Origin: Poriferisodalis sp963663635 | GTDB taxonomy: Bacteria > Actinomycetota > Acidimicrobiia > Acidimicrobiales > Poriferisodalaceae | DNA: 64,000 nt | Assembly: GCA_963663635.2 (NCBI GenBank) | Contig: CAXXMY010000011.1 | Span: 62,001 to 126,000, forward strand | Reading direction: 5' to 3' | In this document: in pieces, positions 24,534 to 34,119 of the stretch | How the letters are laid out: the number at the start of each line of letters is the position of its first letter | How positions within the stretch are numbered: the first letter of the stretch is position 1 | Notes under the pieces: generated by a model | Told to the model about the DNA's origin: nothing | The model's database searches: none | What the model saw: only the letters and a program-made list of their open reading frames with translations | Translations under genes and position numbers: made by a program

Positions 24534-25681
24534 CCGACGAGCAGACCGTCTCCGAGTTGCGCGACTTGTTCCCGGTCGTGGATCACTGGACGTATCTCTA
24601 CAACGGCAGCATCCATCCGCTCGCCCGACCGGTGGCAGCAGCGATGAACGACGTCGTCGCCGAATGCGCACGCGGCGGCGAAGATGCCTTCCACGTCGGG
24701 TACGAACGGTTCGGTTTGCTGAAGGAGCGATTGGCAGGGCTGCTCCACACCACGTCGGACAACATCGTGATCACCGAATCCACGACTGCCGGTCTCAATC
24801 TCGCCGCACAGATCCTCGCCCCGACGCCCGGACAGAATGTGGTGCTCACCGATCTGGCGTTCATGTCGAGCACGTATCAGTGGCTCGCAAGCAAGTCTGC
24901 GATACCCGATGTTCGGTTCGTCGAGCAACGAGCCGGACGTGTCGCCCTCGAAGACATCGAAGCGACGATCGACACCGAGACCGCATGTGTGTCCATCTGT
25001 GCCGTCACCGTCGGCAGCGGTTTCCGATACGACCTGGCACGGCTGTCCGACATGACGCAGGCAGCCGCGGCTCCGCTCGTCGTCGACGCAGCACAGGCGC
25101 TGGGCGTCGTCGACATCGACGTCGGTGCGACACCCGTGGATTTCCTGGCCGGCACCACGAGCAAATGGCTGATGGGACCCACCGGTGTCGGATACCTCTA
25201 CGTGGCCGATCAGCATCTGGGTGCGACGCCGCCGAGCGTCGGCTGGATGTCAGCTGCGAACGTCGACGAGTGGGACGTACGCAAGTGCGAGCTTCACGAC
25301 AACGCGAGCCGATTCCAAGGGGGCATCCCCAATCTTGTCGGCGTTGCCGGAGCCCTGGCCGGCGTCGATCTGCTGAACGAGATCGGACGACCATTCATCG
25401 AGCGGCGAATCAGGGACCTGACGCAGTATCTGTTGGACGCACTGAGCCGACTGGGCCTCGAGATCTGGACGCCGCTGCCGGCCGCCGATCGGGCGGGCAT
25501 CGTGTTCTTCAGAATCCCCAACGCTGCCGAAGTTCACCTCGAGCTGACCGCCGAGCACATCTATTGCGGCACCTTCCTCGACGGCATTCGTTGCGACCCC
25601 ACCTTCTACAACACCCAAGAAGAACTCGACCGGTTCCTCGCCGTCATCGAACGATCTGCCCGACGAGCCCCGGGAACGTAG
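24530..25681 (+). CDS. Class V aminotransferase / cysteine-desulfurase-like PLP enzyme
   Basis: 383 residues, coupled by ATGA overlap to the NagA-like gene. Features of the class V fold: YNGSIHPLARPVAAAMND near the N-terminus, the PLP-phosphate Ser/Thr in VITESTTAGLNLAAQI, the ring Asp in PLVVDAAQALGVVDIDV and the Schiff-base Lys in FLAGTTSKWLMGPTGVGYLY. These are closer to isopenicillin-N-epimerase-like and kynureninase-like members than to IscS; no desulfurase Cys loop is evident. It probably transaminates or eliminates a product of the deacetylase. Confidence 0.75.
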   Translation: MTDEQTVSELRDLFPVVDHWTYLYNGSIHPLARPVAAAMNDVVAECARGGEDAFHVGYERFGLLKERLAGLLHTTSDNIVITESTTAGLNLAAQILAPTPGQNVVLTDLAFMSSTYQWLASKSAIPDVRFVEQRAGRVALEDIEATIDTETACVSICAVTVGSGFRYDLARLSDMTQAAAAPLVVDAAQALGVVDIDVGATPVDFLAGTTSKWLMGPTGVGYLYVADQHLGATPPSVGWMSAANVDEWDVRKCELHDNASRFQGGIPNLVGVAGALAGVDLLNEIGRPFIERRIRDLTQYLLDALSRLGLEIWTPLPAADRAGIVFFRIPNAAEVHLELTAEHIYCGTFLDGIRCDPTFYNTQEELDRFLAVIERSARRAPGT

Positions 25682-25682
25682 A

Positions 25683-26420
25683 TCAATCCGTTAAGAAATC
25701 CTTGACGATCTGACCCCAGTTCTCTGTCATGTCCATCTCGACGTAGTAGGCGCCGAAGTACTCGAGCGGCGTGAAATCCGACAGGTCGTAGACGGGCGAG
25801 GGGTTGAACTGCACCACGCCGTCGCCCGCCCTGCACACATGCACCACCACGTCGGTGGTCGCACCTGTGACGTCGATCAGTTGCATCACGTCGACGCCGT
25901 TGCCGTCGGCGCGAGGGATCACCTTGAGCCGCCACGCGGGCTCGCCCGGCGGCATCTCGTCGACTGTCGCCTCGCGATGCATCGTCGAGCGGACGCTCAT
26001 CAGCGTTGTCCCTCCGACGAACGTGTTCGTGTACATGACGCGTTCGGCAAACCCGATCTCGAAGTCTGCGTACACCTTCGGCGTGCCGTAGATCTCGCGG
26101 CCCGCGGGAATGCTGGACTTGGAGTTGAGGAACACGACGGGCGCGAACCAGCCCTCGGCGCCCTCATAGGTGCACTTGACGGACAGGACGCTCTCGTCGA
26201 ACGCGCCGTAGTTGGCAGACCACGGCACGGTCAGGCCGATGGCGGCACACATGCCGTCGGGGCTCGGCTCGAAGCACTCCGGCAGCACCCTGTCGATCGC
26301 GTCGAGACTCGCCCGAAAGTAGACGTGCTGGAACTTGGCACCTCGATAGCGAGCCGGCGGCGCCGGGAAGTACGGCGAGAACGCCGGCATCGACGTGATC
26401 TGGTCGAGAGGAATGGCCAT
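25683..26420 (-). CDS. Acetoacetate decarboxylase family protein
   Basis: About 245 residues from ATG 26420 (a TTG at 26456 would add 12). The ADC pattern is AIGLTVPWSANYGAFDESVL, then FLNSKSSIPAGREIYGTPKV with the candidate Schiff-base Lys in GTPK, and DMTENWGQIVKDFLTD at the end. Classical ADC has GRELFG-x-PK here. Distant members act as decarboxylases, dehydratases or aldolases, so the reaction is open. Convergent with the aminotransferase gene (stops 2 bp apart) and divergent from the epimerase-like gene. Confidence 0.75.
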   Translation of the reverse strand: MAIPLDQITSMPAFSPYFPAPPARYRGAKFQHVYFRASLDAIDRVLPECFEPSPDGMCAAIGLTVPWSANYGAFDESVLSVKCTYEGAEGWFAPVVFLNSKSSIPAGREIYGTPKVYADFEIGFAERVMYTNTFVGGTTLMSVRSTMHREATVDEMPPGEPAWRLKVIPRADGNGVDVMQLIDVTGATTDVVVHVCRAGDGVVQFNPSPVYDLSDFTPLEYFGAYYVEMDMTENWGQIVKDFLTD

Positions 26421-26490
26421 CGGATCGGCTGTCTCTGGCGTGTCGAAAGTGAGCAACCGTAGCCCACAACGGCGCCTAGGTTGCCTACTG

Positions 26491-27395
26491 ATGGAGGTCT
26501 ACGGTCAACCGCTCGATCGCTCTGGATTGCTGGCCCACGTCGGCCAGCTGTCGCAGGTGGCCGGGATCCGGCTCGTGACGCTCGCCGACGGCGCCGGGCG
26601 CGGCACGCGCCTGTTGGAGTTTCGAAGCGGCGCCGGCCTGGATCACGCCATGTCCCCGCAGACAGCCGACGCGACGGATCCCCGCTTCCCGGCGAAACTG
26701 ACCAACGACTACCCCTTGCACGGCCGCCTGTCGGGCGAACCGGCGACATTGGTCGGCTACGGCGAAATCTGGTCCGGCGATGAATGCACGCTCTGGGCTG
26801 AAGGTGTGGTCCGACAGGTGTCGGCCTTCGGCGAGGTGCTGCAACTGCGTCGGCGCATCGACTGCCGTGTCGGCACGAACGAGTTCCGCGTGCATGACAC
26901 GGTGACCAACCTCGACTACAGCCCGTCTGCGCACATGCTGCTGTACCACGTCAACCTCGGCTTCCCGCTCATCGCCAAGGGTTCACCGTCGTGGACCACC
27001 ACTCCGCCACCGGCCGTGATCGCGTGTTGACGCCCGACTGGGATCGCTTCGGGCCGCCGGAGCCCGGCGTCGCCGAGGAGGTGGTGGAGATACGGCCCAG
27101 CGCCGGAGCTGACGGCCGTGTCTTGGCGACGGCGGTCAACGCTCTAGAGAACCTCGCCGTGTACGAGCACTATCGGTCGGACACGCTGCCGTATCTCGTC
27201 TTGTGGCGCATGCTCGGCCAAGGCACGTATGTCGTCGGATTGGAACCCAGCACCAACGGAACTGCCGGACGCCATGACGTGCGGGCCAAGGGCGAGCTTG
27301 TGGTGCTCGAACCCGGCGAGTCGCGGGAGTACGACCTCGTGATCGGCGCCCACAGCGGGGCGGACGCAGTCGCGGAGCATCTTCGACGCCACTGA
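26491..27395 (+). pseudogene. DUF4432 (aldose-1-epimerase-like) gene with a one-base frameshift
   Basis: Residues to about 165 are in one frame (VYGQPLDRSGLLAHVGQLSQ, DYPLHGRLSGEPATLVGYGE, MLLYHVNLGFPLIAKG). The rest is in another (FTVVDHHSATGRDRVLTPDW, LENLAVYEHYRSDTLPYLVL, GLEPSTNGTAGRHDVRAKGE). Joining the frames gives a full-length galactose-mutarotase-fold protein. The break is at a GGG run at about 26979-26983, where one more G restores the frame. A homopolymer error in the sequence is as likely as real loss. Confidence 0.75.
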
Positions 27396-27425
27396 TGACC
27401 GGTGGACTCGGGGCACGTCGAGCAG

Positions 27426-28589
27426 ATGATCATCCGAGATCAGGGTGCTCGGGCACTGAGGCCCTCGGACCCTCGGATCCCTTGCTCCTTGCTCCGCGGT
27501 TACCATCCCGCGATGTGGCGCTTTGCCGAGCTTCTCGGGATTGATCCGTCGGTCTCGGTCAGCCTCGGAGAGGGTGACACGCCTCTGCTGCATGCCACCT
27601 GCTCGCGGCTGAGCGGGCCCGGTGGCCCAACCGTCTCCTTCAAAGCCGAGTATCAGAACCCCACCGGCTCGTTCAAGGACCGAATCGCGGCCATGGCGAG
27701 CGCGATCATTGCCCGGGACGAGCTCGTCGGTGCCATCGGTACCTCGTCAGGCAATGGTGGAGCTGCGATCGCGGCCTACGGTGCCCGAGCCGGCTTTCCC
27801 GTCGTCTTGTTCACCATTGCGGGAATCGTCGATGGCAAGTTGGCCCAAATTGTGGCCCACGGAGCCGGAGCGAACATCGTCGCCGAACTTGGCTCAGCCC
27901 TCGGCGGGGCGGAAGAGGTGGCGGAGAGCATCGCCGCGATGGCAGCAGACCAAGGGTGGCTCGCGTACCTCACCGGTGCGCGCTACGCCCCCGAGGCCAT
28001 GCGGGGCGCTGAAACGATTGCGTTCGAACTGATCGAACAACGTTCCACGGCGACGGCGATTTATGTTCCGATCGGCGGCGGCGGCCTGCTCGCATCGATC
28101 TGGCGGGGCTACCGGCGCATACGCCCGGGCCAGGAGGTTCCGCGCTTGATCGGCGTGCAACCCGCCGGCTGCCCAACGCTCAATCGGGCGCTCGCAGGCA
28201 AGATCGAACCGCTCGACGAGGCGCTCACCACCACGATCTCGGGACTCCAGGTACCTGTCCTGTTCGACTTCGACGCCACCACGGCGATCACCGATACCGG
28301 CGGGCACGTGGTCGAGGTGACCGATGAACAAGCCTGGGATGCCCAGCGGATCCTCGCCCGCCAAGAGGGGCTGTTCGTTGAGCCGGCGGGAGCGACCGCA
28401 CTCGCCGGAGTTCTGGCCGACCTGGAAGCACACAGGATTGCAGCCGACGACGACGTCATCGTCATCCTTTCTGGTGCAGGGCACAAAGATGCAGTCTCAG
28501 CCGCACGACTCGGTGCGGACAACGCTCCGCGCCACATCACCGCTGGCGACATTGCGTCCGCGCTCGCAGAATTCGAGGTCTCGTCATGA
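27426..28589 (+). CDS. Threonine-synthase-like fold-type II PLP lyase
   Basis: About 387 residues (ATG 27426; GTG 27402 also possible). Fold-type II PLP signature: SFKAEYQNPTGSFKDRIAAM with the Schiff-base Lys, TSSGNGGAAIAAYGARAG, the phosphate-binding glycines in YVPIGGGGLLASIW, and the terminal VILSGAGHKD. The N-terminal WRFAELLGIDP resembles threonine synthases, but the nearest catabolic members are serine/threonine dehydratase-like or diaminopropionate-lyase-like. Stop overlaps the next start by 4 nt. Probably a beta- or gamma-elimination step in the island. Confidence 0.75.
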   Translation: MIIRDQGARALRPSDPRIPCSLLRGYHPAMWRFAELLGIDPSVSVSLGEGDTPLLHATCSRLSGPGGPTVSFKAEYQNPTGSFKDRIAAMASAIIARDELVGAIGTSSGNGGAAIAAYGARAGFPVVLFTIAGIVDGKLAQIVAHGAGANIVAELGSALGGAEEVAESIAAMAADQGWLAYLTGARYAPEAMRGAETIAFELIEQRSTATAIYVPIGGGGLLASIWRGYRRIRPGQEVPRLIGVQPAGCPTLNRALAGKIEPLDEALTTTISGLQVPVLFDFDATTAITDTGGHVVEVTDEQAWDAQRILARQEGLFVEPAGATALAGVLADLEAHRIAADDDVIVILSGAGHKDAVSAARLGADNAPRHITAGDIASALAEFEVSS

Positions 28590-29503
28590 TCGACCACACG
28601 AGGCGAAGGGTCGCCGCAGGAACCGCCGGCGGATTCGATGTGTGGACTGCTTCGGCCGCCGAAGGGGGTCCCTACGTCGTGGTGCTCGGCGGAATCCACG
28701 GCGATGAGACCCAAGGCGTCTTGGCGGCGGGCCGGCTGGCGATCGACGAGACCCGCTTGACCCGCGGCAGCATCGCGATCGTGCCGATCTGTCACGAGTC
28801 CGCGTTCGAAGCCGACAGTCGCACCAGCGCCATCGATGGCGGCAACCTGGCCCGGGTCTTTCCGGGAGACTCAAGCGGCAGCCCGACCGCCCAGATCGCA
28901 CATCAACTCTTCACCGAAGTGCTCTCCGGAGCCGATCTGTTGATTGATCTGCACACGTCGGGGCAGGACTACGACATGCCGTTTCTGGCTGGCTACCAAG
29001 CAGACACGATCACGGCCGACAGCCTCGCAAAACGGGCCGCCTCGGCGTTCGGCGCAGAGTTCTTGTGGCGACACCCGGGCCGAACGGAAGGCCGTTCGGT
29101 CAGCGTGGTCGATCAGGCCATCTACGTCGAGTGTCCAGGTGGCGGGCCGGTGAGTCCCGCATCGGTCGATGCCTACGTCACCGGTGTTCGACGCGTCCTC
29201 GCCATGATGGACATGGTCACCGATGCTCCGCCCGAACCGGCCAGTGCACCGATCGGCGTCACCGGCGGAGGCGATCTGGATCGCGACATGATCTCGGTTC
29301 GTCACGAGGGCCAGTTCCTGACAGATCTTGCGGGCGGAGCGAAGGTAGAAGCCGGTCAACTGCTGGGAACGGTCTCAACGACCGGCGGGCAGGTACTCGA
29401 AGAGATACGCGCCCCCGGCGACGCCTGGGTGATGGCGATCAAACGGCGCCCACCCGTGGTCCGCGACGATCTCGTCGTGTGCCTGGCTACCGCTGACGAC
29501 TAA
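28586..29503 (+). CDS. AstE/AspA-family succinylglutamate desuccinylase/aspartoacylase-like deacylase
   Basis: 305 residues, M14-type zinc deacylase. VVLGGIHGDETQGVLAAGRL gives the HxxE zinc motif. The Arg/Asn substrate stretch is DGGNLARVFPG, and the third ligand His is in DLLIDLHTSGQDYDMPF. The C-terminal domain (RHEGQFLTDLAGGAKVEAGQ) has the beta-barrel of the AstE family. It removes an acyl group from an N-acyl amino acid or similar amide. Coupled to the preceding PLP lyase gene. Confidence 0.8.
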   Translation: MIDHTRRRVAAGTAGGFDVWTASAAEGGPYVVVLGGIHGDETQGVLAAGRLAIDETRLTRGSIAIVPICHESAFEADSRTSAIDGGNLARVFPGDSSGSPTAQIAHQLFTEVLSGADLLIDLHTSGQDYDMPFLAGYQADTITADSLAKRAASAFGAEFLWRHPGRTEGRSVSVVDQAIYVECPGGGPVSPASVDAYVTGVRRVLAMMDMVTDAPPEPASAPIGVTGGGDLDRDMISVRHEGQFLTDLAGGAKVEAGQLLGTVSTTGGQVLEEIRAPGDAWVMAIKRRPPVVRDDLVVCLATADD

Positions 29504-29608
29504 CGCGACGCCCGCAACGGCCGGCCACGGCGAGGACGCGCCCGGTGAAAGAGGGGGTGACCAGCCTGACGCGACGATCCTGACGTGACAGTGCTGGGCT
29601 GACGCCGC

Positions 29609-30379
29609 CTAGTGGTGAATCCAACCGCCGTCGACGGCAACGACTTGGCCGGTCACGAAGGCGCTGTCGTCGGAGGCCAGGTAGACGAACGTGCCCGCGA
29701 GGTCTTGGGCGTAGCCACGTTGCGGAAGGGACTGAAGCTCGGCCAACCGTTTGGCGAGTTCATCCTCTGTCTCTGTCTCGAGTTCGACTTCGTACTCTGT
29801 TCTGATTGCGCCGGGCATCACGCTGTTCACCCGGATCCCATCTCTGCCGACCTCGCGAGCCAAGGCCCGAGTGAGGCCGATGACCCCCGCCTTCGACGCC
29901 ACGTAGTCGAGGCTCCCCGCCATGCCCAGATCGACGGTGACACTCGTCACCGTGATGATGCTTCCTCGTTCCTTTCGGAGCATTCCTGGATGCACAGCCT
30001 TGGCGCACAGAAAGGTCCCGCGAACATTGACCGCCATCGTGCGGTCCCATTGCTCGACGGAAATCTCGTTCCACGCCGAGCGTTTCGCATACGCAGCGTT
30101 GGCAACGAGCACATCGACATCGCCGAAGGCCTTCTGGGCGTCGACGACCATCGCCTCGACTTGCGCTGGGACAGTGATGTCGGCCACCACCTTGATGGCG
30201 GCACCGCCTGCTTCGGTGATACGGGACACGACGTCGGACGCCATGGCATCCATGCGTTCTTCGGGAATCGTGTTGATCACGACACTGGCGCCCTCACGGG
30301 CGAACGCCTCTGCGGCCGCGGCTCCGATGCCACGCGATGCTCCGGTCACCAGTGCGACGCGATTGTCAAGTCTTCCCAC
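29609..30379 (-). CDS. Short-chain dehydrogenase/reductase
   Basis: 256 residues, classical SDR: NAD(P) motif in VALVTGASRGIGAAAAEAFA, NAA-type motif in DVDVLVANAAYAKRSAW, catalytic Ser in IITVTSVTVDLGMAGSL, Tyr/Lys in DYVASKAGVIGLTRALAREV, and the C-terminal TGQVVAVDGGW. It is named by similarity to 3-oxoacyl-ACP reductases, but in this setting it more likely oxidises or reduces an alcohol/ketone of the imported substrate. The ABC transporter genes start 10 bp upstream on the same strand. Confidence 0.85.
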   Translation of the reverse strand: MGRLDNRVALVTGASRGIGAAAAEAFAREGASVVINTIPEERMDAMASDVVSRITEAGGAAIKVVADITVPAQVEAMVVDAQKAFGDVDVLVANAAYAKRSAWNEISVEQWDRTMAVNVRGTFLCAKAVHPGMLRKERGSIITVTSVTVDLGMAGSLDYVASKAGVIGLTRALAREVGRDGIRVNSVMPGAIRTEYEVELETETEDELAKRLAELQSLPQRGYAQDLAGTFVYLASDDSAFVTGQVVAVDGGWIHH

Positions 30380-30388
30380 TGTGCCCCC

Positions 30389-31177
30389 TTAGGACCTCAC
30401 CAAGCTCGTGGCCCGAGAGGCCTCCACCAGCGTGCGGGTGTAGTCGGTCTTGGGATCGGTCATCACCGCAGCGGTCCCGCCGGCCTCGACGACCTGCCCG
30501 TCCTTCAGCACGATGATCTGTTCGCACACGCGTGCGACCACGGCGAGATCATGAGAAACGAGCACCAGCGTCAACCCGTGGCGCTGCTTCAACCCCATCA
30601 ACAGATTCAGCACCTGCGCCTGGACAGACACGTCAAGGGCACTTGTGGGCTCGTCTGCATAGAGCACATCAGGTCTCACCGAAAGCGCCCGGGCGACAGC
30701 GATCCGTTGCAGTTGGCCACCCGAGAGCTGATGCGGATAGCGAGAGAGAACTTCGCCGCTGAGTCCCACATCCTGGAGCCAGTTGCGGAGTTCGGTTGCC
30801 TTGGGTTTGCGTTGCTCGAGAGCCTTCGTCGGCTCGGACAGCGACGTCTTGATTCGCAGCCGCGGGTCGAGCGAACTGGCAGGGCTCTGAAAGACGATCT
30901 GGTTGCGGCGGTGAAACTCGCGACGATCCTGGGAAAGCCATTCCGTCAATGATCGGCCGTCGAACGTGATGCGACCCCTCGATTGAACGAGCAAGCCGCA
31001 CAAGAGCCGCACGAGGGTCGACTTGCCCGACCCGGACTCGCCGACGATGCCGACGGTCGAGCCTGCAGGCATCGTGACGTTGATGTCTCGCAGCGTCCAA
31101 CTGGCGTCGGGGTCGCGCCGACGCAGGTGGGCGTGATAGTCGAAGAAGAGTTCGCTGGCCTCGAGCAGAACGGTCAT
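30389..31177 (-). CDS. Oligopeptide ABC transporter ATP-binding protein (DppF/OppF type)
   Basis: 262 residues. Walker A is VGIVGESGSGKSTLVRLLCG, the signature is RYPHQLSGGQLQRIAVARAL, Walker B is PDVLYADEPTSALDVSVQAQ, and the switch His is in LVLVSHDLAVVAR. It lacks the extended C-terminal OppF tail, which is short here. It overlaps the companion ATPase by 4 nt. Partner of the DppD-type subunit; both drive the DppB/DppC channel. Confidence 0.9.
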   Translation of the reverse strand: MTVLLEASELFFDYHAHLRRRDPDASWTLRDINVTMPAGSTVGIVGESGSGKSTLVRLLCGLLVQSRGRITFDGRSLTEWLSQDRREFHRRNQIVFQSPASSLDPRLRIKTSLSEPTKALEQRKPKATELRNWLQDVGLSGEVLSRYPHQLSGGQLQRIAVARALSVRPDVLYADEPTSALDVSVQAQVLNLLMGLKQRHGLTLVLVSHDLAVVARVCEQIIVLKDGQVVEAGGTAAVMTDPKTDYTRTLVEASRATSLVRS

Positions 31178-32178
31178 TGGCGCCCGCTCAACAGTTCAGC
31201 GTCGTCCGAATCGATGGGCATCGCTGGGTCCACAGGGTTCCAGCACTTGAACGAGTGGTCGCCGGTCATCTCGGTAATCGGCGGTTCAACTGCGCACTGC
31301 TCGATCTCGTGTGGGCAACGGCCTCGAAACCGACAGCCCGGCAAGAACGCACCCATTGGGGGCACGGAGCCCTTGATCGTGACGAGCGGTTTGCCCAGGG
31401 AGGCGTCGATGTCCTCGGGGTGGCCGGGGTTGACGCTGATGAGCGCCTCGGTGTAACGATGGCGCGGCGAGCCGACGATGTCGTCGGCTGGGCCCGTTTC
31501 GACGAGGCTTCCGCCGTAGAGAACGGCGACGTGATCCGAAATTGCCTTGATCACGCCCAAGTCGTGGCTGACGAAGAGAACCGCCATGCCTCTCTGGGCG
31601 CTCAGGCGCGCCAGCAGTTCCAGGATTTCCTTCTGCACGGTCACATCCAGCGCAGTCGTCGGTTCGTCGGCAATCAGCAGCTTGGGGTCGCAGGCGATGG
31701 CCATCGAAATGAGCACTCGCTGTTGCTGGCCCCCCGACAGCTGGTGGGGATATCTGCGGGCCAGGACCGCTGGTTCGGGCAGCTGGACCTGCTCGAACAG
31801 CTCCAACGTTCGCTTCTTCACGTCCTTGGAGGGCACCGTGTTGTGGAGTCGCAGGGCCTCGGAAACCTGCTTGCCGACTCGCATCGTCGGGTTGAGCGCC
31901 CGCAGCGGGTCCTGGAAGATGACGCCAATCTCTGCGCCTCGAATATTCGAGAGGTCACGCTCGGAGCGGTTGACCATCTCGACGCCCGAGAATGTGATCG
32001 AGCCGGTCACCACCGCGTCGCGGGGCAGCAGACCGATGATGCTCATCGCGGTCATCGTCTTGCCCGACCCGGACTCGCCGACGAGCCCGAGGCGCCGACC
32101 GGCCGGAATCGACAAGTGCTCGATCGACACGATCTGGTGTGGCCCGATCGTGATGGTCAGATCGTTGATTTCGAGCAT
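31174..32178 (-). CDS. Oligopeptide ABC transporter ATP-binding protein (DppD/OppD type)
   Basis: 334 residues. Walker A is LGLVGESGSGKTMTAMSIIG, signature RYPHQLSGGQQQRVLISMAI, Walker B PKLLIADEPTTALDVTVQKE and the H-loop LFVSHDLGVIKAI. The C-terminal oligo_HPY region with cysteines (FLPGCRFRGRCPHEIEQC) is typical of OppD/DppD and binds an iron-sulphur cluster in relatives. ATG 32178 overlaps the DppC stop. Confidence 0.9.
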   Translation of the reverse strand: MLEINDLTITIGPHQIVSIEHLSIPAGRRLGLVGESGSGKTMTAMSIIGLLPRDAVVTGSITFSGVEMVNRSERDLSNIRGAEIGVIFQDPLRALNPTMRVGKQVSEALRLHNTVPSKDVKKRTLELFEQVQLPEPAVLARRYPHQLSGGQQQRVLISMAIACDPKLLIADEPTTALDVTVQKEILELLARLSAQRGMAVLFVSHDLGVIKAISDHVAVLYGGSLVETGPADDIVGSPRHRYTEALISVNPGHPEDIDASLGKPLVTIKGSVPPMGAFLPGCRFRGRCPHEIEQCAVEPPITEMTGDHSFKCWNPVDPAMPIDSDDAELLSGRQ

Positions 32179-33122
32179 CACACACCAGCACCCTTGGTGG
32201 TTTGCTGCGGATCGAGATAGGTGCGCAGGCCATCGCCGAGGAGGTTGAAGCCGATCACGGCGACCATGATCGAGACCCCGGGGATGATCATGAGATAGGG
32301 AGCCTGATCAAGGAGTGGCTGGGCTTCCTTCAGCAGACGTCCCCACGATGGGGTCGGTCGTTGCGCACCGATGCCGAGATACGACAGCGCGGCCTCCACG
32401 AGGATGGCGATCGCGAACATCACGGATGCCTGGACAATGATGAGCGGGCCGATGTTGGGCAGGACGTGTCGGAAGAGGATGAATTTTCGAGTTCGACCGT
32501 ACGCCTGGGAGGCCTCGACGAAGTCACGTGAAAGGATCTGGCGCGCTGGCCCGATGGTGACCCGGGCGACCATCGGAATGAGCCAGAACATGATGGCGAT
32601 GATCGCCGTCGTGTTACCTGGTCCGAGGGACGTGGCCAGAACGAGTGCCACCAAGATTCCGGGGAGGGCGATGCCGATGTCGGTCACGCGGCTGATCATC
32701 CGCTGCGGGAAAGGCCGGGCTCCGGCGGCAATCAAGCCGATCAGCACTCCCGGAATCAGCGACGCGATCGTCGAAACAACGCTGACGAGCAACGAATTTC
32801 GTGCGCCCGCCATGATCTGGCTCGTCATATCGCGACCGAGCTTGTCGGTGCCCAGGAGATAGCCGTCTGATCCTGGGGGCAAGAACTGGTTCGGAACATC
32901 GACTTTGTCGAGGTCGTACGGCGTCCAGAACAGCGACGCGAGGCCGATGACGACGATGAAGGCGACGATGACGCCACCGATCACGAGCTGCGGCGGGACC
33001 CACCGTTTCGAGGCGCTGCCGGTGCTCTCGAACACTTCGAGCTTGTCGGTATCCGGCGCCGACATCTCGGGTGCCGACATCTCGGGTGCCGACATCTCGG
33101 GTGATGGTGGTTGGTCGGTCAT
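32178..33122 (-). CDS. Oligopeptide ABC transporter permease (DppC type)
   Basis: 314 residues from ATG 33122, which overlaps the DppB stop in ATGA. The cytoplasmic N-terminus is unusual: it contains three copies of the pentapeptide PEMSA encoded by a perfect 15-nt tandem repeat (33061-33105). Membrane helices start at QLVIGGVIVAFIVVIGLASL. The EAA loop is DFVEASQAYGRTRKFILFRH. The C-terminal end SWGRLLKEAQPLL with VIGFNLLGDGLRTYLDP is standard for DppC. Confidence 0.9.
   Translation of the reverse strand: MTDQPPSPEMSAPEMSAPEMSAPDTDKLEVFESTGSASKRWVPPQLVIGGVIVAFIVVIGLASLFWTPYDLDKVDVPNQFLPPGSDGYLLGTDKLGRDMTSQIMAGARNSLLVSVVSTIASLIPGVLIGLIAAGARPFPQRMISRVTDIGIALPGILVALVLATSLGPGNTTAIIAIMFWLIPMVARVTIGPARQILSRDFVEASQAYGRTRKFILFRHVLPNIGPLIIVQASVMFAIAILVEAALSYLGIGAQRPTPSWGRLLKEAQPLLDQAPYLMIIPGVSIMVAVIGFNLLGDGLRTYLDPQQTTKGAGV
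33061..33105. repeat. 15-bp tandem repeat, three copies, inside the DppC-type gene
   Basis: GACATCTCGGGTG plus two bases, repeated at 33061, 33076 and 33091. It encodes repeated PEMSA on the minus strand near the start of the permease. Length change keeps the frame, so copy number can vary without breaking the gene. Confidence 0.85.
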
Positions 33123-34084
33123 GCCATCGGGGCCGATCGACCGCTGTCGCGGATCCGTGGATCCAAGAGCCCGTAGGCGATGTCCATCAAGAAGTTCAGC
33201 GTGAGGATCATGAGCATCAGGACCAGCGCCAGTGACTGGACGGACAATGGCTCGCGCCCCCCGACGGCGACGATCAGCATGCGGCCGAGGCCCGGCAACG
33301 TGAACACGTTCTCGATGACCACCGCACCTGCCAGCAACGAGCCCAGCTGAAGGATGGTGATGGTCACGAGCGGAATCGATGCGTTCCGAATACCGTGGCG
33401 CCACGCAGCTCGTCGGAGCGTGAGACCTTTGGCTTGGGCAGTTCGAATGAAGTCTTCGTCCAAGACTTCAAGCATGCCTGAGCGCACGTAGCGAACGAGC
33501 ACTGCGCTCAGCGGTATTGCGAGAGCGAACACCGGCAGCGTCAACGATTTGACGCCCCCCACGAAGTTTTCTGTGAGCGGAACGTATCCACCCGCGGGCA
33601 GCCATCCCAAGCGCACGGCGAACAAGGTGACCATCAGGAGGCCCAGCCAGAACGACGGAATTGCGATGCCGATCTGGGACAAGATGTCCACCCAGGTGCC
33701 ACGCCAGTCCTTGACATGGATGGCCGAGAAGGTGCCGAGCACAAGGGCGACGATCACCGAGAGGATCAATGACGCGAACGCCAACGTGAAGGTCAAGGGC
33801 ACGCGGACCCAGATTTCGTGTGCGATGTCGAACTCTGCGGCATAGGACGTGCCCATATCGCCCTGGAGTACGCCGCCTATCCACTCCAGGTATTGCTGCA
33901 ACAGGGGTGCGCCCAACCCCATCTCTTCGCGTAGCGCCTCCAGCGCTTCGCGAGTCGCGGTCTGCCCAAGGATGACGGTTGCGACGTCACCCTTGAGCAT
34001 CCGCAACAGGAGGAAGACGATGATTGAGCCCATGAAGGCTGACGCCAGCAACGAGGCGATGGCGCGAACCAGAACTCGAACCAT
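33119..34084 (-). CDS. Oligopeptide ABC transporter permease (DppB type)
   Basis: 321 residues, six membrane helices beginning with LVRAIASLLASAFMGSIIVF. The DppB hallmark region after helix 1 is VILGQTATREALEALREEMG. The EAA loop is DEDFIRTAQAKGLTLRRAAW, and the C-terminal block is NFLMDIAYGLLDPRIR. Pairs with the DppC-type subunit to form the channel. Confidence 0.9.
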   Translation of the reverse strand: MVRVLVRAIASLLASAFMGSIIVFLLLRMLKGDVATVILGQTATREALEALREEMGLGAPLLQQYLEWIGGVLQGDMGTSYAAEFDIAHEIWVRVPLTFTLAFASLILSVIVALVLGTFSAIHVKDWRGTWVDILSQIGIAIPSFWLGLLMVTLFAVRLGWLPAGGYVPLTENFVGGVKSLTLPVFALAIPLSAVLVRYVRSGMLEVLDEDFIRTAQAKGLTLRRAAWRHGIRNASIPLVTITILQLGSLLAGAVVIENVFTLPGLGRMLIVAVGGREPLSVQSLALVLMLMILTLNFLMDIAYGLLDPRIRDSGRSAPMA

Positions 34085-34119
34085 TCATCGTCCTATTCCG
34101 TGATTCCTGGTTCCTCGTT

